Assembly: GCA_051414845.1 (NCBI GenBank)
Contig: CP183313.1
Span: forward strand, 1-64,000
Direction: 5' to 3'
Length of the DNA stretch: 64,000 nt
Source of the DNA: Simonsiella sp051414845
GTDB taxonomy: Bacteria; Pseudomonadota; Gammaproteobacteria; Burkholderiales; Neisseriaceae
Shown: piece after piece, positions 49,948-58,945 of the stretch
Numbering within the stretch: the first letter of the stretch is position 1
Layout: each line of letters begins with the position of its first letter
Made by a program: the position numbers and the translations under genes
The notes under the pieces: model-generated
Told to the model about the DNA's origin: nothing
The model's database searches: none
The model's input: the letters and a program-made list of their open reading frames with translations, nothing else

Positions 49948-51315
49948 ATGAGCAAATACACTTGGTTACATATTGGTTTTGGTTCTTTCCACCGCGCCCA
50001 TCAAGCGTGGTATTTGAATGAATTGATTAAATCTGGCGATGACAGTTGGTCTATCGCGGCAGGCAATATCCGTAACGACAGCGAGCACACCATTCAAGGT
50101 TTGTTGGCGCAAAACAATGAATATGTTTTGGAAACGGTTAGCCCCAAAGATGAACGCGCTTACGAAGTGATTAAATCGGTAAAACGCCCGATTGCGTGGG
50201 AAGAAGGTTTGACTTCCTTGATTGGCGTGGGTGCAGAAGAAAACACCAAAGTCATCGCGTTTACCGTTACCGAAGCGGGCTATTATTTGGACAGCAAATT
50301 CAAATTGGTGCAATCCGACCCCGCTCTGAAAGCGGATTTAGAAGGCGGTTTGAACACAATTTACAGCGTGATTGCCAAAATTTTGCGCGAACGCATGAAA
50401 TTGGCAAACGGCAATGTAACCTTGTTGTGCTGCGACAATGTGCGTCATAACGGCGAGCGTTTCCACGATGGTTTGGTGGAATTTTTAACTTTGACCAATC
50501 AACAAGATATTGTGGATTGGCTTAAAGACCATGCGACCACACCTAACACGATGGTAGACCGCATTGTGCCGCGTCCAGCCGAAGATTTGCCAGCGCGCAT
50601 TAAAGAGAAAACGGGCATTGACGACAAAGCACCTGTGATGGGCGAAACCTTTATTCAATGGGTAATTGAAGACAATTTCAAAGACAATGTGCGTCCTGCT
50701 TTGGAAAAAGTGGGCGTGGAATTGGTTAAAAGCGTTATTCCTTACGAAGAAGCCAAAATCCGCGTATTGAACGTGCCACACGCAGCGATTGCGTGGTTGG
50801 GTACTTTGTTGGGCGAATTGTATATTCACGACAGCACCAATTTGGAAAAAGCCTACAAATTGGCACACGATTATGTTACCGAAGACGTGATTGCCAGCTT
50901 GGGTAATGATTTGATTGATTTGGGTAAATACCGTGATGTGGTGTTGGAACGCTTTACCAATCCGCACATCAAAGACACGAATCAGCGCGTTGCTGCAGAC
51001 GGTTTCTCTAAAATCCCAGCGCAAATGCAGCCGACTTTGATTGAACGCTTCAAACAAGGTGCGCGTCCAATTAAAACAGCGCGTTTGCCAGCAACATTCT
51101 TTGTGTTTATGGAACGCTGGAACGAAGGTAAATTGCCGTTCACTTACCAAGACGGCATTTTGGATGAAGCAGCCGTTCGCGCCATGTATGCGTCCGAAGA
51201 CCCTGTGGCGGTGTTTGCCAGCGACAAGGCTTTGTTTGGCGAATTGGCAGGCAAACCTGAATTTGTGGAATTGATGCGTGAAGCAGTGGAAGATGTGCGT
51301 AAACTGATTGCATAA
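49948..51315 (+). CDS. dalD: D-arabinitol 4-dehydrogenase (mannitol dehydrogenase family)
   Basis: This is an NAD-dependent long-chain polyol dehydrogenase, most likely oxidising D-arabinitol to D-xylulose. The 455-residue product has the family start HIGFGSFHRAHQAWYLNEL (nucleotide-binding glycines), the TVTEAGYY motif, CCDNVRHNGERF, and the signature KIRVLNVPHAAIAWLGTLLG-like catalytic region (KIRVLN...HAAIA). A ribosome site GGAG is 8 bases before the ATG. Xylulokinase and a polyol transporter follow, which fits the Klebsiella dalD-dalK-dalT set and favours D-arabinitol over mannitol. The specificity is inferred from neighbours. Confidence 0.85.
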   Translation: MSKYTWLHIGFGSFHRAHQAWYLNELIKSGDDSWSIAAGNIRNDSEHTIQGLLAQNNEYVLETVSPKDERAYEVIKSVKRPIAWEEGLTSLIGVGAEENTKVIAFTVTEAGYYLDSKFKLVQSDPALKADLEGGLNTIYSVIAKILRERMKLANGNVTLLCCDNVRHNGERFHDGLVEFLTLTNQQDIVDWLKDHATTPNTMVDRIVPRPAEDLPARIKEKTGIDDKAPVMGETFIQWVIEDNFKDNVRPALEKVGVELVKSVIPYEEAKIRVLNVPHAAIAWLGTLLGELYIHDSTNLEKAYKLAHDYVTEDVIASLGNDLIDLGKYRDVVLERFTNPHIKDTNQRVAADGFSKIPAQMQPTLIERFKQGARPIKTARLPATFFVFMERWNEGKLPFTYQDGILDEAAVRAMYASEDPVAVFASDKALFGELAGKPEFVELMREAVEDVRKLIA

Positions 51316-51337
51316 TCAATTTGTTGGCATCGTTTCA

Positions 51338-51380
51338 GGCTGCCTGAAAAGATTAGAAAAAACTTTTCAGGCAGCCTTTT
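51338..51380 (+). terminator. Uptake-sequence pair after dalD
   Basis: CAGGCTGCCTGAAAAG and CTTTTCAGGCAGCC form an inverted pair around an A-rich loop, then TTTTTAG follows. This could attenuate transcription between dalD and xylB. Confidence 0.5.
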
Positions 51381-51397
51381 TAGTATCGCAACATGAT

Positions 51398-51461
51398 GTA
51401 GGGTGGACATTGTCCACCGAATAAACGCCAATCATGGATTGGTGGACGGTGTCCACCCTAC
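51398..51461. repeat. GTAGG...CCTAC palindromic element, GTGGAC variant
   Basis: GTAGGGTGGACA pairs with TGTCCACCCTAC, and an inner CATTGTCCACC/GGTGGACGGTG pairing is also present. It lies in the dalD-xylB gap together with three uptake sequences, so the two genes are separated by about 290 bases of repeat DNA. Confidence 0.65.
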
Positions 51462-51609
51462 TTTCAGGCAGCCTTTCAGCGTACGATGAAACAACTGCAA
51501 TCTTGCCCCCTTTCTCGCTCGCGGGGGAGGGAACAGATTGTTGGTTAAAGAACGTATCGCGCATTTTTCAGGCAGCCTGAAATTAAAAATAACAGGAAAA
51601 AAAACAATC

Positions 51610-53064
51610 ATGTATCTAGGATTAGACTACGGCACTTCGGAAATCAAAGCCCTGTTGATGGGCGATAATGGCGACATCGTCGCTACGCACGGTTTACCTT
51701 TAAGCATTCAACGCCCTTTTCCACAATGGTCGGAGCAATCGGCAGACGAATGGTGGCGCGTGACCAATGATTTGGTTTTGCAATTGCGCGATAAAGTCGG
51801 CAATTTCAAATGGTCGCAAATTCGTGGCATTGGCTTATCGGGTCAAATGCACGGCGCGGTTTTGTTGAATGAAAACAATGATGTGTTGCGCCCTGTGATT
51901 TTGTGGAACGACACGCGTTCATCAGCCGAATGTGCGGAATTGGAAGCGGCAGTGCCAGCCTTGCACGACATTACAGGCAATTTGGCAATGCCGGGGTTTA
52001 CCGCGCCCAAATTGTTGTGGGTACGCAAACACGAACCCGAAATTTTCGCGCAAACCAAAACGGTTTTGTTGCCCAAAGATTACATTCGCTTTTTGCTGAC
52101 GGGCAAAAAAGTATCGGAAATGTCGGATGCGGCAGGTATGTTGTGGCTGGACGTGTCAAAACGCGATTGGTCGGACGAAGTATTAGCCGCTTGTGGCATG
52201 GACAGAAGTTTTATGGCGGATTTGGTGGAAGGCTCGCAAGTTTCAGGCAGCCTGAAAGCGGATTTAGCCGAAAAATGGGGTTTGTCTGAAAACGTGATTG
52301 TGGCAGGTGGCGGTGGCGACAACGCAGCCAGCGCGGTCGGTGTGGGCGCGGTCAATCCAAATGATGCGTTTATTTCGTTGGGTACTTCGGGCGTGGTGTT
52401 TGTGGTGAACGAAGCGTACCGCCCTGCGCCACAATCAGCAGTACATTGTTTCTGCCATGCTTTGCCGAACCGTTGGCATCAAATGAGCGTGATGTTGTCG
52501 GCAGCCGCGTGTTTGAGCTGGTATTGCAAATTGGTGGGCGTAAAAGAAGTGGAATTGCTTGCCGAAATTGAGCGTTTGAGCGATGAACAACGCGCCCAAG
52601 CCCCGATTTTCCTGCCCTATTTGTCGGGCGAGCGCACGCCACACAATGACGCTTTTGCCACAGGCAGCCTGCACGGTTTGACGCACGCACACGGTCGCGC
52701 GGAAATCGGTTACGCGGTGTTGGAAGGTGTGAGTTTTGGTTTGGCGGACGGTGTGCGCGTTTTGCAAGAAAGTGGCACGCAAATCAGCGAATGTTCGCTG
52801 TTGGGCGGTGGCGCGAGAAGTCCTTATTGGGCGCAATTATTGGCAGATATTTTGCAAATTCAAATTGTTACCCACAAAGGTGGCGAAACGGGTGGCGCAT
52901 TGGGCGCGGCGCGTTTGGCGGCATTGGCTTGCGGTGGCGATGAAACGCAAATTTGCACCAAACCTGAAATCAATCAAATCTTTAATCCAAATAAAAAAGA
53001 TTTCTTGCCAACACGGTACGCGCGTTTCCGCCAGTTATATCAAGTAGAACGCAACAACCGATAA
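51610..53064 (+). CDS. xylB: Xylulokinase
   Basis: This FGGY-family sugar kinase makes D-xylulose 5-phosphate from D-xylulose; in an arabinitol operon it is also called dalK. The 484-residue product begins MYLGLDYGTSEIKALLMGD (phosphate-binding loop), has GIGLSGQMHGAVLLNE and ILWNDTRSSAEC in the sugar-binding part, and FISLGTSGVVFVV and the LLGGGARSPYWAQLLADIL signature in the C-terminal half. The start at 51610 has AGGA about 10 bases upstream; the frame is open through an uptake sequence further 5'. Uptake-sequence copies encode VSGSLKAD inside. Confidence 0.95.
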   Translation: MYLGLDYGTSEIKALLMGDNGDIVATHGLPLSIQRPFPQWSEQSADEWWRVTNDLVLQLRDKVGNFKWSQIRGIGLSGQMHGAVLLNENNDVLRPVILWNDTRSSAECAELEAAVPALHDITGNLAMPGFTAPKLLWVRKHEPEIFAQTKTVLLPKDYIRFLLTGKKVSEMSDAAGMLWLDVSKRDWSDEVLAACGMDRSFMADLVEGSQVSGSLKADLAEKWGLSENVIVAGGGGDNAASAVGVGAVNPNDAFISLGTSGVVFVVNEAYRPAPQSAVHCFCHALPNRWHQMSVMLSAAACLSWYCKLVGVKEVELLAEIERLSDEQRAQAPIFLPYLSGERTPHNDAFATGSLHGLTHAHGRAEIGYAVLEGVSFGLADGVRVLQESGTQISECSLLGGGARSPYWAQLLADILQIQIVTHKGGETGGALGAARLAALACGGDETQICTKPEINQIFNPNKKDFLPTRYARFRQLYQVERNNR

Positions 53065-53187
53065 GTTTATTTGATTGTTGAGAGTATTATTCATGATAAC
53101 GAATGCGCAATCTTTCATGTAGTATGACGCGACTTTACGCATTTTAATGATGATTAAAATAATCTAACTAAAGCGAATTGTAGTAGA

Positions 53188-53224
53188 GGCAGCCTGAAAG
53201 CAGGCTTCACACTTTCAGGCTGCC
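53188..53224 (+). terminator. Uptake-sequence hairpin between xylB and the transporter
   Basis: GGCAGCCTGAAAG and CTTTCAGGCTGCC are perfect 13-base arms around an 11-base loop, followed by ATTTTG. It lies about 30 bases before the transporter start, so it may reduce read-through. Confidence 0.5.
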
Positions 53225-53255
53225 ATTTTGTTTCATTTTTGAAAGCGAGATTTTT

Positions 53256-54566
53256 ATGCACAATCCAACGGCACACGATACCCGCGAATGGATGGGTATG
53301 CCCATTAAATTGATTTGGGGCTATATCGCCATCGCCTTGTTTATGACAGGCGACGGTTTTGAATTGGCGTTTTTGTCTAAATACATTGTGGACTTGGGTT
53401 TTACCGAAGCACAATCGTCTAATGCTTTTGCGGTTTATGGTTTTGCTGCCGCGATTGCCGCGTGGGTTTCAGGCGTGGTTGCCGAAATCATTACGCCACG
53501 CAAAGCGATGATTATTGGATTTGTGATGTGGTCTGTATTGCACATTTTGCTGCTCACTTTTGGTTTAGGGCAATCTAATTATCTGCTGATTATTCTGTTT
53601 TACGGCTTGCGCGGTTTGGCGTATCCACTGTTCTTGTATTCATTTATCGTGATGATTGTACAAAACGTACACGCGCGCCAAATTGGGCCGTCAATGGGCT
53701 GGTTCTGGACAGTTTATTCATTCGGCATTGGTGTATTCGGTAGCTTCATTCCGAGCTTCACGATTCCTGTGATGGGCGAAATGGGTACATTATGGTTCGC
53801 GCTGGTGTTTGTTGTTTTGGGTGGCTTGGTTGCTGTATTCAAATTGGGCGCACTCACAGGCAAAGCCAAAGGCGAAGGCTTAAGTACACAAGAAAAATTA
53901 AGCGAACTGAGCCGCGCAATTACCTTGTTGAAAAATCCACAAATTGCTTACGCGAGCTTTATTCGCATTGTTAATACCTTGTCTTTATTTGGTTTTGCTG
54001 TTATTGGTCCGATGATGTTTACCAAAGAATTGGGTTTTAGCATTGAACAATGGTTGCAAATTTGGACGGTATTCTTTGCAACAACACTGGTTTCCAATGT
54101 ATTTTGGGGTATCGTTGGCGAAAAAATCGGTTGGGTAACGACGATTCGCTGGTTTGGCTGTATCGGTATGGCAGTTTCTACGCTTGCGTTCTACTACATG
54201 CCACAATGGTACAACACCATCGCACCTGCCAGTATTAATGGCGCAGCGAGCACCGCCGAATTTATGATGGCATGGATTCCTGCCATTTTGCTTGGCTGGT
54301 TTGTGGCAGGTTTTGTGCCGATGACTCCGATTTTCACATCATTAGAGCCTACACACAAAGGCGCAGCAATTTCGGTTTACACCTTATCCGCTGGTTTGTC
54401 TAACTTTGCCGCTCCTGCGATTGCAGGCTTGTTGTTGCCGCATACCAGCTTCATCGGTGTGGTTTATGCCTATACGATTTTGTATTTTATCGCGTTTGGC
54501 GTGTCGTTCTTGCTCAAAGTCAAGCAACCTGGACACAAGGGCGAGCCTGCGCATGAACAAGCTTGA
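53256..54566 (+). CDS. dalT: MFS polyol transporter (DalT/RbtT-like)
   Basis: This is a proton-coupled major facilitator importer, probably for D-arabinitol or ribitol. The 436-residue product has twelve helices. Its N-terminal region, IKLIWGYIAIALFMTGDGFE and LAFLSKYIVDLGF, followed by WVSGVVAEIITPRKAMIIG and GLRGLAYPLFLYSFIVMI, closely resembles the Klebsiella DalT/RbtT transporters as remembered. It is the third gene of the dehydrogenase-kinase-transporter set, separated by uptake-sequence hairpins. A strong terminator follows. Confidence 0.88.
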   Translation: MHNPTAHDTREWMGMPIKLIWGYIAIALFMTGDGFELAFLSKYIVDLGFTEAQSSNAFAVYGFAAAIAAWVSGVVAEIITPRKAMIIGFVMWSVLHILLLTFGLGQSNYLLIILFYGLRGLAYPLFLYSFIVMIVQNVHARQIGPSMGWFWTVYSFGIGVFGSFIPSFTIPVMGEMGTLWFALVFVVLGGLVAVFKLGALTGKAKGEGLSTQEKLSELSRAITLLKNPQIAYASFIRIVNTLSLFGFAVIGPMMFTKELGFSIEQWLQIWTVFFATTLVSNVFWGIVGEKIGWVTTIRWFGCIGMAVSTLAFYYMPQWYNTIAPASINGAASTAEFMMAWIPAILLGWFVAGFVPMTPIFTSLEPTHKGAAISVYTLSAGLSNFAAPAIAGLLLPHTSFIGVVYAYTILYFIAFGVSFLLKVKQPGHKGEPAHEQA

Positions 54567-54587
54567 TACATTTAAGCTTTAAAACTC

Positions 54588-54622
54588 AAACCGTTTTCTG
54601 AAATACAGGAAACGGTTTTTTT
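54588..54622 (+). terminator. Intrinsic terminator after dalT
   Basis: AAACCGTTTTCTG and CAGGAAACGGTTT form a stem with one G-T pair around AAATA, followed by seven T residues. An uptake sequence starts in the T-tract. Confidence 0.85.
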
Positions 54623-54684
54623 CAGGCTGCCTGAAAGCCATGCAATCCGCTATAATCCACCTACTTTTTTGCAACGAGAAAACC

Positions 54685-55980
54685 ATGACCGAATCCATTT
54701 ATTTAGCTCCACGCAGCCTGAAGGTGCGCAATACTGTCGCGCTACCAGGCTCAAAAAGCATCAGTAATCGCACCTTATTATTGGCGGCATTGTCAGAAAA
54801 TGCTTGCGAAATCCGCTCACTGCTGAAATCGGATGATACCGACCGTATGTTGGAAGCCCTTGAAAAATTAGGAATTTCACTAGAAAAAACGAGCGCAGGC
54901 AGCCTGAAAGTAACAGGGCAGGGCGGTTTGTTTCCCAATAAACAAGCCGATTTGTTTTTAGGTAACGCTGGTACCGCGTTTCGTCCATTAACTGCCGTGC
55001 TGGCAATTTTAGGTGGCAACTACCATTTGCACGGTGTACCGCGCATGCACGAGCGACCGATTGGTGATTTAGTGGACGCGCTGCGCATTGCAGGCGCGAA
55101 TGTGGATTATTTGGGCAATGACGGTTATCCGCCTTTGCAAATTCATGATTATGCAGATAAAAATGTGCGCCAAATCCCCATTAAGGGCAATGTGTCCAGC
55201 CAATTTTTGACGGCGTTGTTGATGGCATTGCCGCTCACAGGCGAAGCATGGACAATCCGCGTAGACGGCGATTTGATTTCCAAGCCGTATATTGATATCA
55301 CTTTGAATTTAATGAAACAATTTGGCGTGAATGTGGAAAATCAGGATTACCAAATTTTCAGACTGCCTGAAAACGCGAAATACCACGCACCCGACATTGT
55401 GAATGTGGAAGGCGATGCGTCCAGCGCGAGTTATTTTTTGGCAGCAGGTTTGTTGTCGGCTAAGCCTGTGCGTGTAACCGGTTTGGGCAAAAATGCGATT
55501 CAAGGTGATGTGGCGTTTGCGCACGAATTGGAAAAAATTGGCGCAACAGTAACTTGGGGCGATGATTTTATTGAAGTTTCGCGTGGGCAAAATCAGGCGG
55601 TTTTGCCGTTTGATTTGGACGCGAACCATATTCCCGATGCAGCGATGACCTTAGCGGTAGTAGCATTGGCGACGGGTGAGAAATGCAGTATTCGCAATAT
55701 CGGCTCTTGGCGTGTGAAAGAAACCGACCGTATCGCGGCGATGGCAAACGAATTGCGTAAAGTCGGCGCGCAAGTGGTGGAAGAAGCGGAGGCAATTCAC
55801 ATCATCCCGCCCGCGCAACTGATTGAAAATGCAAGCATTGATACGTATGACGACCACCGCATGGCGATGTGTTTTTCGCTGGTATCGCTGTTGGGCGTGG
55901 GCATTACGATTAACGACCCAAAATGTACGCACAAGACATTTCCGACGTATTTTGAAGTATTTAACGGATTAGCCGCCTAA
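54685..55980 (+). CDS. aroA: 3-phosphoshikimate 1-carboxyvinyltransferase (EPSP synthase)
   Basis: AroA transfers enolpyruvyl from phosphoenolpyruvate to shikimate 3-phosphate. The 431-residue product has the motifs LPGSKSISNRTLLLAAL, LFLGNAGTAFRPLTAVLA, GVPRMHERPIGDLVDALR, and RVKETDRIAAMANELRKVGA near the C-terminus, as in glyphosate-sensitive class I enzymes. The start at 54685 fits the family; an ATG 45 bases earlier is unlikely. A TATAAT box at about 54651 lies upstream. Two uptake-sequence copies encode AGSLKVT and FRLPENAK. It shares no operon with the aminotransferase that follows. Confidence 0.97.
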   Translation: MTESIYLAPRSLKVRNTVALPGSKSISNRTLLLAALSENACEIRSLLKSDDTDRMLEALEKLGISLEKTSAGSLKVTGQGGLFPNKQADLFLGNAGTAFRPLTAVLAILGGNYHLHGVPRMHERPIGDLVDALRIAGANVDYLGNDGYPPLQIHDYADKNVRQIPIKGNVSSQFLTALLMALPLTGEAWTIRVDGDLISKPYIDITLNLMKQFGVNVENQDYQIFRLPENAKYHAPDIVNVEGDASSASYFLAAGLLSAKPVRVTGLGKNAIQGDVAFAHELEKIGATVTWGDDFIEVSRGQNQAVLPFDLDANHIPDAAMTLAVVALATGEKCSIRNIGSWRVKETDRIAAMANELRKVGAQVVEEAEAIHIIPPAQLIENASIDTYDDHRMAMCFSLVSLLGVGITINDPKCTHKTFPTYFEVFNGLAA

Positions 55981-56145
55981 CATTTTCAGGCTGCCTAAGT
56001 TGTATATATTTTTCAGGCAGCCTGAAAGCCATCCTGTCATTTTCTATACGAAAAATTGCGCTAAATCATTGCGTGCACAAGCAAATCGCAGTATAAAGCG
56101 AAATTTCAAATTTTATTCATCTTATTGTTATTTCAAGGAATCATC

Positions 56146-57339
56146 ATGTTGTTTGACCACATTCAAGCCGCGCCAGCCGACCCGATTTTGGGTTTGGGCG
56201 AATCTTTTAAAGCCGAAACGCGCCCAGAAAAAGTGAATTTGGGTATTGGCGTTTATAAAGATGCGCAAGGCAACACGCCGATTTTAAAAGCGGTTAAAGC
56301 AGCAGAAACGCGTTTATTAGCAAATGAAAACACAAAAAACTATCTCACCATTGACGGAGTAAGCGCGTACAACGAAGCGACACAAGAATTATTGTTTGGC
56401 GAAGACAGCGACATCATCAAGAATAAACGCGCTAAAACTGCACAAAGCTTGGGCGGTACAGGCGCATTGCGCGTTGCTGCTGAATTTGTGAAACGCCAAA
56501 CCAGCGCGCAAAACGTGTGGATTTCCAGCCCAACATGGCCTAATCACAACGCGATTTTCAACGCTGTTGGCTTAAATATCCGCGATTATCGCTACTACGA
56601 CAAAACCACGCACGGCTTAGATTGGGACGGTTTAATTGATGATTTGAGCCAAGCGCAACAAGGCGATTTAGTTTTATTACACGGCTGCTGCCACAACCCA
56701 ACAGGCATTGACCCCACGCCCGAACAATGGGAAACGCTGGCAAAAATGTCTGCCGAAAAAGGCTGGTTGCCACTCTTTGACTTTGCTTATCAAGGCTTTG
56801 CCAACGGCTTGGATGAAGACGCGCATGGCTTGCGTGTATTTTTGAAACACAATCCAGAATTGATGATTGCCAGCTCGTATTCCAAAAATTTCGGCATGTA
56901 CAACGAGCGCGTGGGTGCGTTTACGGTTGTTGCTGCCGACGAAGGCACGGCAAACCGCGCATTTAGCCAAGTCAAAACCATTATTCGCGTGTTGTATTCC
57001 AACCCCGCGTCACACGGTGGCGCAACAGTGGCAATGGTGTTGCAAGACCCTGAATTAAAAGCACAATGGGTAGCAGAATTAGACGAAATGCGAGCGCGCA
57101 TTAAAACCATGCGCCAAAAATTTGTGGATTTGCTTAAAGAAAGCGGTGCACAGCAAGATTTTGATTTTATTGTGAAACAGAACGGTATGTTCTCATTTAG
57201 CGGCTTAACGCCTGAACAAGTTGATCGTTTGCGCGATGAATTTGCCATTTACGCTGTGCGCAGCGGTCGCATTAATGTGGCAGGGATTACAGATGACAAT
57301 ATTCGCTATTTGTGCGAAAGCATTGTTAAAGTGTTGTAA
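56146..57339 (+). CDS. tyrB: Aromatic amino acid / aspartate aminotransferase
   Basis: This is a PLP-dependent class I aminotransferase of the E. coli AspC/TyrB group, exchanging amino groups between aspartate or aromatic amino acids and 2-oxoglutarate. The 397-residue product begins MLFDHIQAAPADPILGLGES and has the GACHNPTG-type HGCCHNPTGIDPTPEQWETL motif, the PLP-lysine in SSYSKNFGMYNERVGAFTV and the carboxylate arginine in AVRSGRINVAGI. The start at 56146 follows AAGGA. AspC or TyrB specificity cannot be separated by eye; tyrB is the tentative symbol. aroA lies upstream. Confidence 0.88.
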   Translation: MLFDHIQAAPADPILGLGESFKAETRPEKVNLGIGVYKDAQGNTPILKAVKAAETRLLANENTKNYLTIDGVSAYNEATQELLFGEDSDIIKNKRAKTAQSLGGTGALRVAAEFVKRQTSAQNVWISSPTWPNHNAIFNAVGLNIRDYRYYDKTTHGLDWDGLIDDLSQAQQGDLVLLHGCCHNPTGIDPTPEQWETLAKMSAEKGWLPLFDFAYQGFANGLDEDAHGLRVFLKHNPELMIASSYSKNFGMYNERVGAFTVVAADEGTANRAFSQVKTIIRVLYSNPASHGGATVAMVLQDPELKAQWVAELDEMRARIKTMRQKFVDLLKESGAQQDFDFIVKQNGMFSFSGLTPEQVDRLRDEFAIYAVRSGRINVAGITDDNIRYLCESIVKVL

Positions 57340-57367
57340 TTCATTGAAATCAATTGGTTAAATAATC

Positions 57368-57403
57368 AAAAGGCTGCCTGAAAATAGTTTCAGGCAGCCT
57401 TTT
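57368..57403 (+). terminator. Uptake-sequence hairpin terminator after the aminotransferase
   Basis: AAAAGGCTGCCTGAAA and TTTCAGGCAGCCTTTT are perfect arms around ATAG, ending in TTTT, 28 bases after the stop codon. Both half-sites keep AGGCTGCCTGAA only. Confidence 0.7.
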
Positions 57404-57474
57404 GAGTTGGTTGTAGTTTAAATCTAATATTTTGTAGCGTAGATTTCAGGCAGCCTGAAACCTTTGCAAAATTT

Positions 57475-57618
57475 GGAGCGGGAGCGGCTAATGCTTACGT
57501 CATGGCAGTTTGTTGCCAAATCAGAGATTTGGAAAAACTATCCAGCTATCAAATATTTCTTCTTCAAAATTAAATACCTTAATTAAATCAGATGTGCGGA
57601 CGAACTGCTCGCGCTCCA
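57475..57618. mobile_element. MITE-like element, GGAGCGGGAGCGGCT family, copy B
   Basis: It begins GGAGCGGGAGCGGCTAATGC and ends with GCTCGCGCTCC. The interior matches copy A at 17098 through CATGGCAGTTTGTTGCCAAA and AAACTATCCAGC. A full uptake sequence plus CCTTTGCAAAA lies directly to its left, as for copy A. It is noncoding and ends 23 bases before the DUF2868 gene's stop. Confidence 0.7.
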
Positions 57619-57640
57619 GTTTTATGTTTCAGCTAGAAAA

Positions 57641-58945
57641 CTATTTACGCGGCATTTCCAGCCATGTCCAGCCATGTTCTTTCAACACTTCACGCCATTG
57701 GGCGATGACTTCGTTTTGGTTGCCGATGATGTTTTCAGGCAGCAGCAATTGCACGATTAAGCCGTTTTGCGCGGCTTGTGCTAAGCGTTGTAGCGTGCGC
57801 ACGGTGCCACGGTCGGGGACGTGTTGCGCGCGCACGCCGACCAATAATTGTGCAGCATTTTGTTCTAATTGTGTGACCAAATGTGCAATTTCGTCACGGT
57901 CGCTTAACACGCCTTGATTGAGCCAATCTTGTCCCAATTGGCGTTCAAACCAAGTTTCATTGTGATACGGCGCATCCAGCAAAACGGCCCAATGCGCACC
58001 ATCATGGTTTAAGGAAATTGGTGGCGCGCTGATGATTTCATCGGCTTGATAATCGTCGGCACTGTCCACAATTTTGCGTTGCCATTGTTGGATAATGTTT
58101 TGATAATACGGTAGTTTTAAATCCAATACGGCAGGCGTTTGGCGTGATTTCCATAGGCTAAACAACCAAGCGACAGCGCGTGGTACGATACCGTAACAGA
58201 GTAAACTGCCGAGCAATAAGCTGCCCCATTGCGGGGCGTTGGCGGTGTCATCGGTATTGCGACCGCTGATAATGGCGGCAGTGTCGGGTACGGTAAAACT
58301 GAGTTTTTCAGGCAGCCATGCAAGTGCATTGACGGCGGCAGCAAAGGTTTCATCAGCAAGCAGCGTGGATTGCCAGTTGAAACTGTATTGGCGCACGGTT
58401 AAAAGCAATAATGTGGCGACAAACATGCCAAGCAAACCACTTAATGCTAGGCGATGACTGGCGACACTGCGTTGCCAGCGTGCGTGCGGCTGCGTGGCGT
58501 TTGGGGTGTAGAGTTGCACAATCGCTTGTCCGACGCTGTCGCTTTCGCGCGCCCAGAGTAGCGGCAGGCTGAATGTTTTGGGCGGTTTGTTCATGAATAC
58601 GCCTAACAGCCAGACGATGAGCATAATGCTGTTCACGCCGAGCGCGCCTGCGAGTAGGAAGAAAAAATTCAGGCTGCTGTGTTGCATTAAGCCGTAAGTC
58701 GCTGAAAATCCTAGAATAAACCATGCAATTGTTGCCGCCCACAAAATAAAATGCACGCGGCGGCGGTGCGCGTCTAGGCGGTCGCGCAATTCGTGGCGAC
58801 GGTCAATCATGCTGGCGCGACGTTGCAATTTGGCGGCGGCGGCTTCATCGGTTTGGCGCAAACTTTCGGTTACGACTTGCGGGTCGCTGGGAAAAATGTG
58901 TCCGCGCTGTTCTAAAAGGCGCACGAGTTCGGTCAATAAATACAT
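57641..58945 (-). CDS. DUF2868 family membrane protein
   Basis: This 434-residue inner-membrane protein has an N-terminal polar region (ERGHIFPSDPQVVTESLRQ), two early helices (about 83-135), further helices near residues 165-185 and 235-260, and a long soluble C-terminal part ending HGWTWLEMPRK. It matches the DUF2868 layout. The ATG at 58945 directly follows the stop of the upstream membrane-protein gene (TAA-ATG). The partner often found with it, a DUF3482 GTPase, is not adjacent. The function is unknown. Confidence 0.8.
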   Translation of the reverse strand: MYLLTELVRLLEQRGHIFPSDPQVVTESLRQTDEAAAAKLQRRASMIDRRHELRDRLDAHRRRVHFILWAATIAWFILGFSATYGLMQHSSLNFFFLLAGALGVNSIMLIVWLLGVFMNKPPKTFSLPLLWARESDSVGQAIVQLYTPNATQPHARWQRSVASHRLALSGLLGMFVATLLLLTVRQYSFNWQSTLLADETFAAAVNALAWLPEKLSFTVPDTAAIISGRNTDDTANAPQWGSLLLGSLLCYGIVPRAVAWLFSLWKSRQTPAVLDLKLPYYQNIIQQWQRKIVDSADDYQADEIISAPPISLNHDGAHWAVLLDAPYHNETWFERQLGQDWLNQGVLSDRDEIAHLVTQLEQNAAQLLVGVRAQHVPDRGTVRTLQRLAQAAQNGLIVQLLLPENIIGNQNEVIAQWREVLKEHGWTWLEMPRK

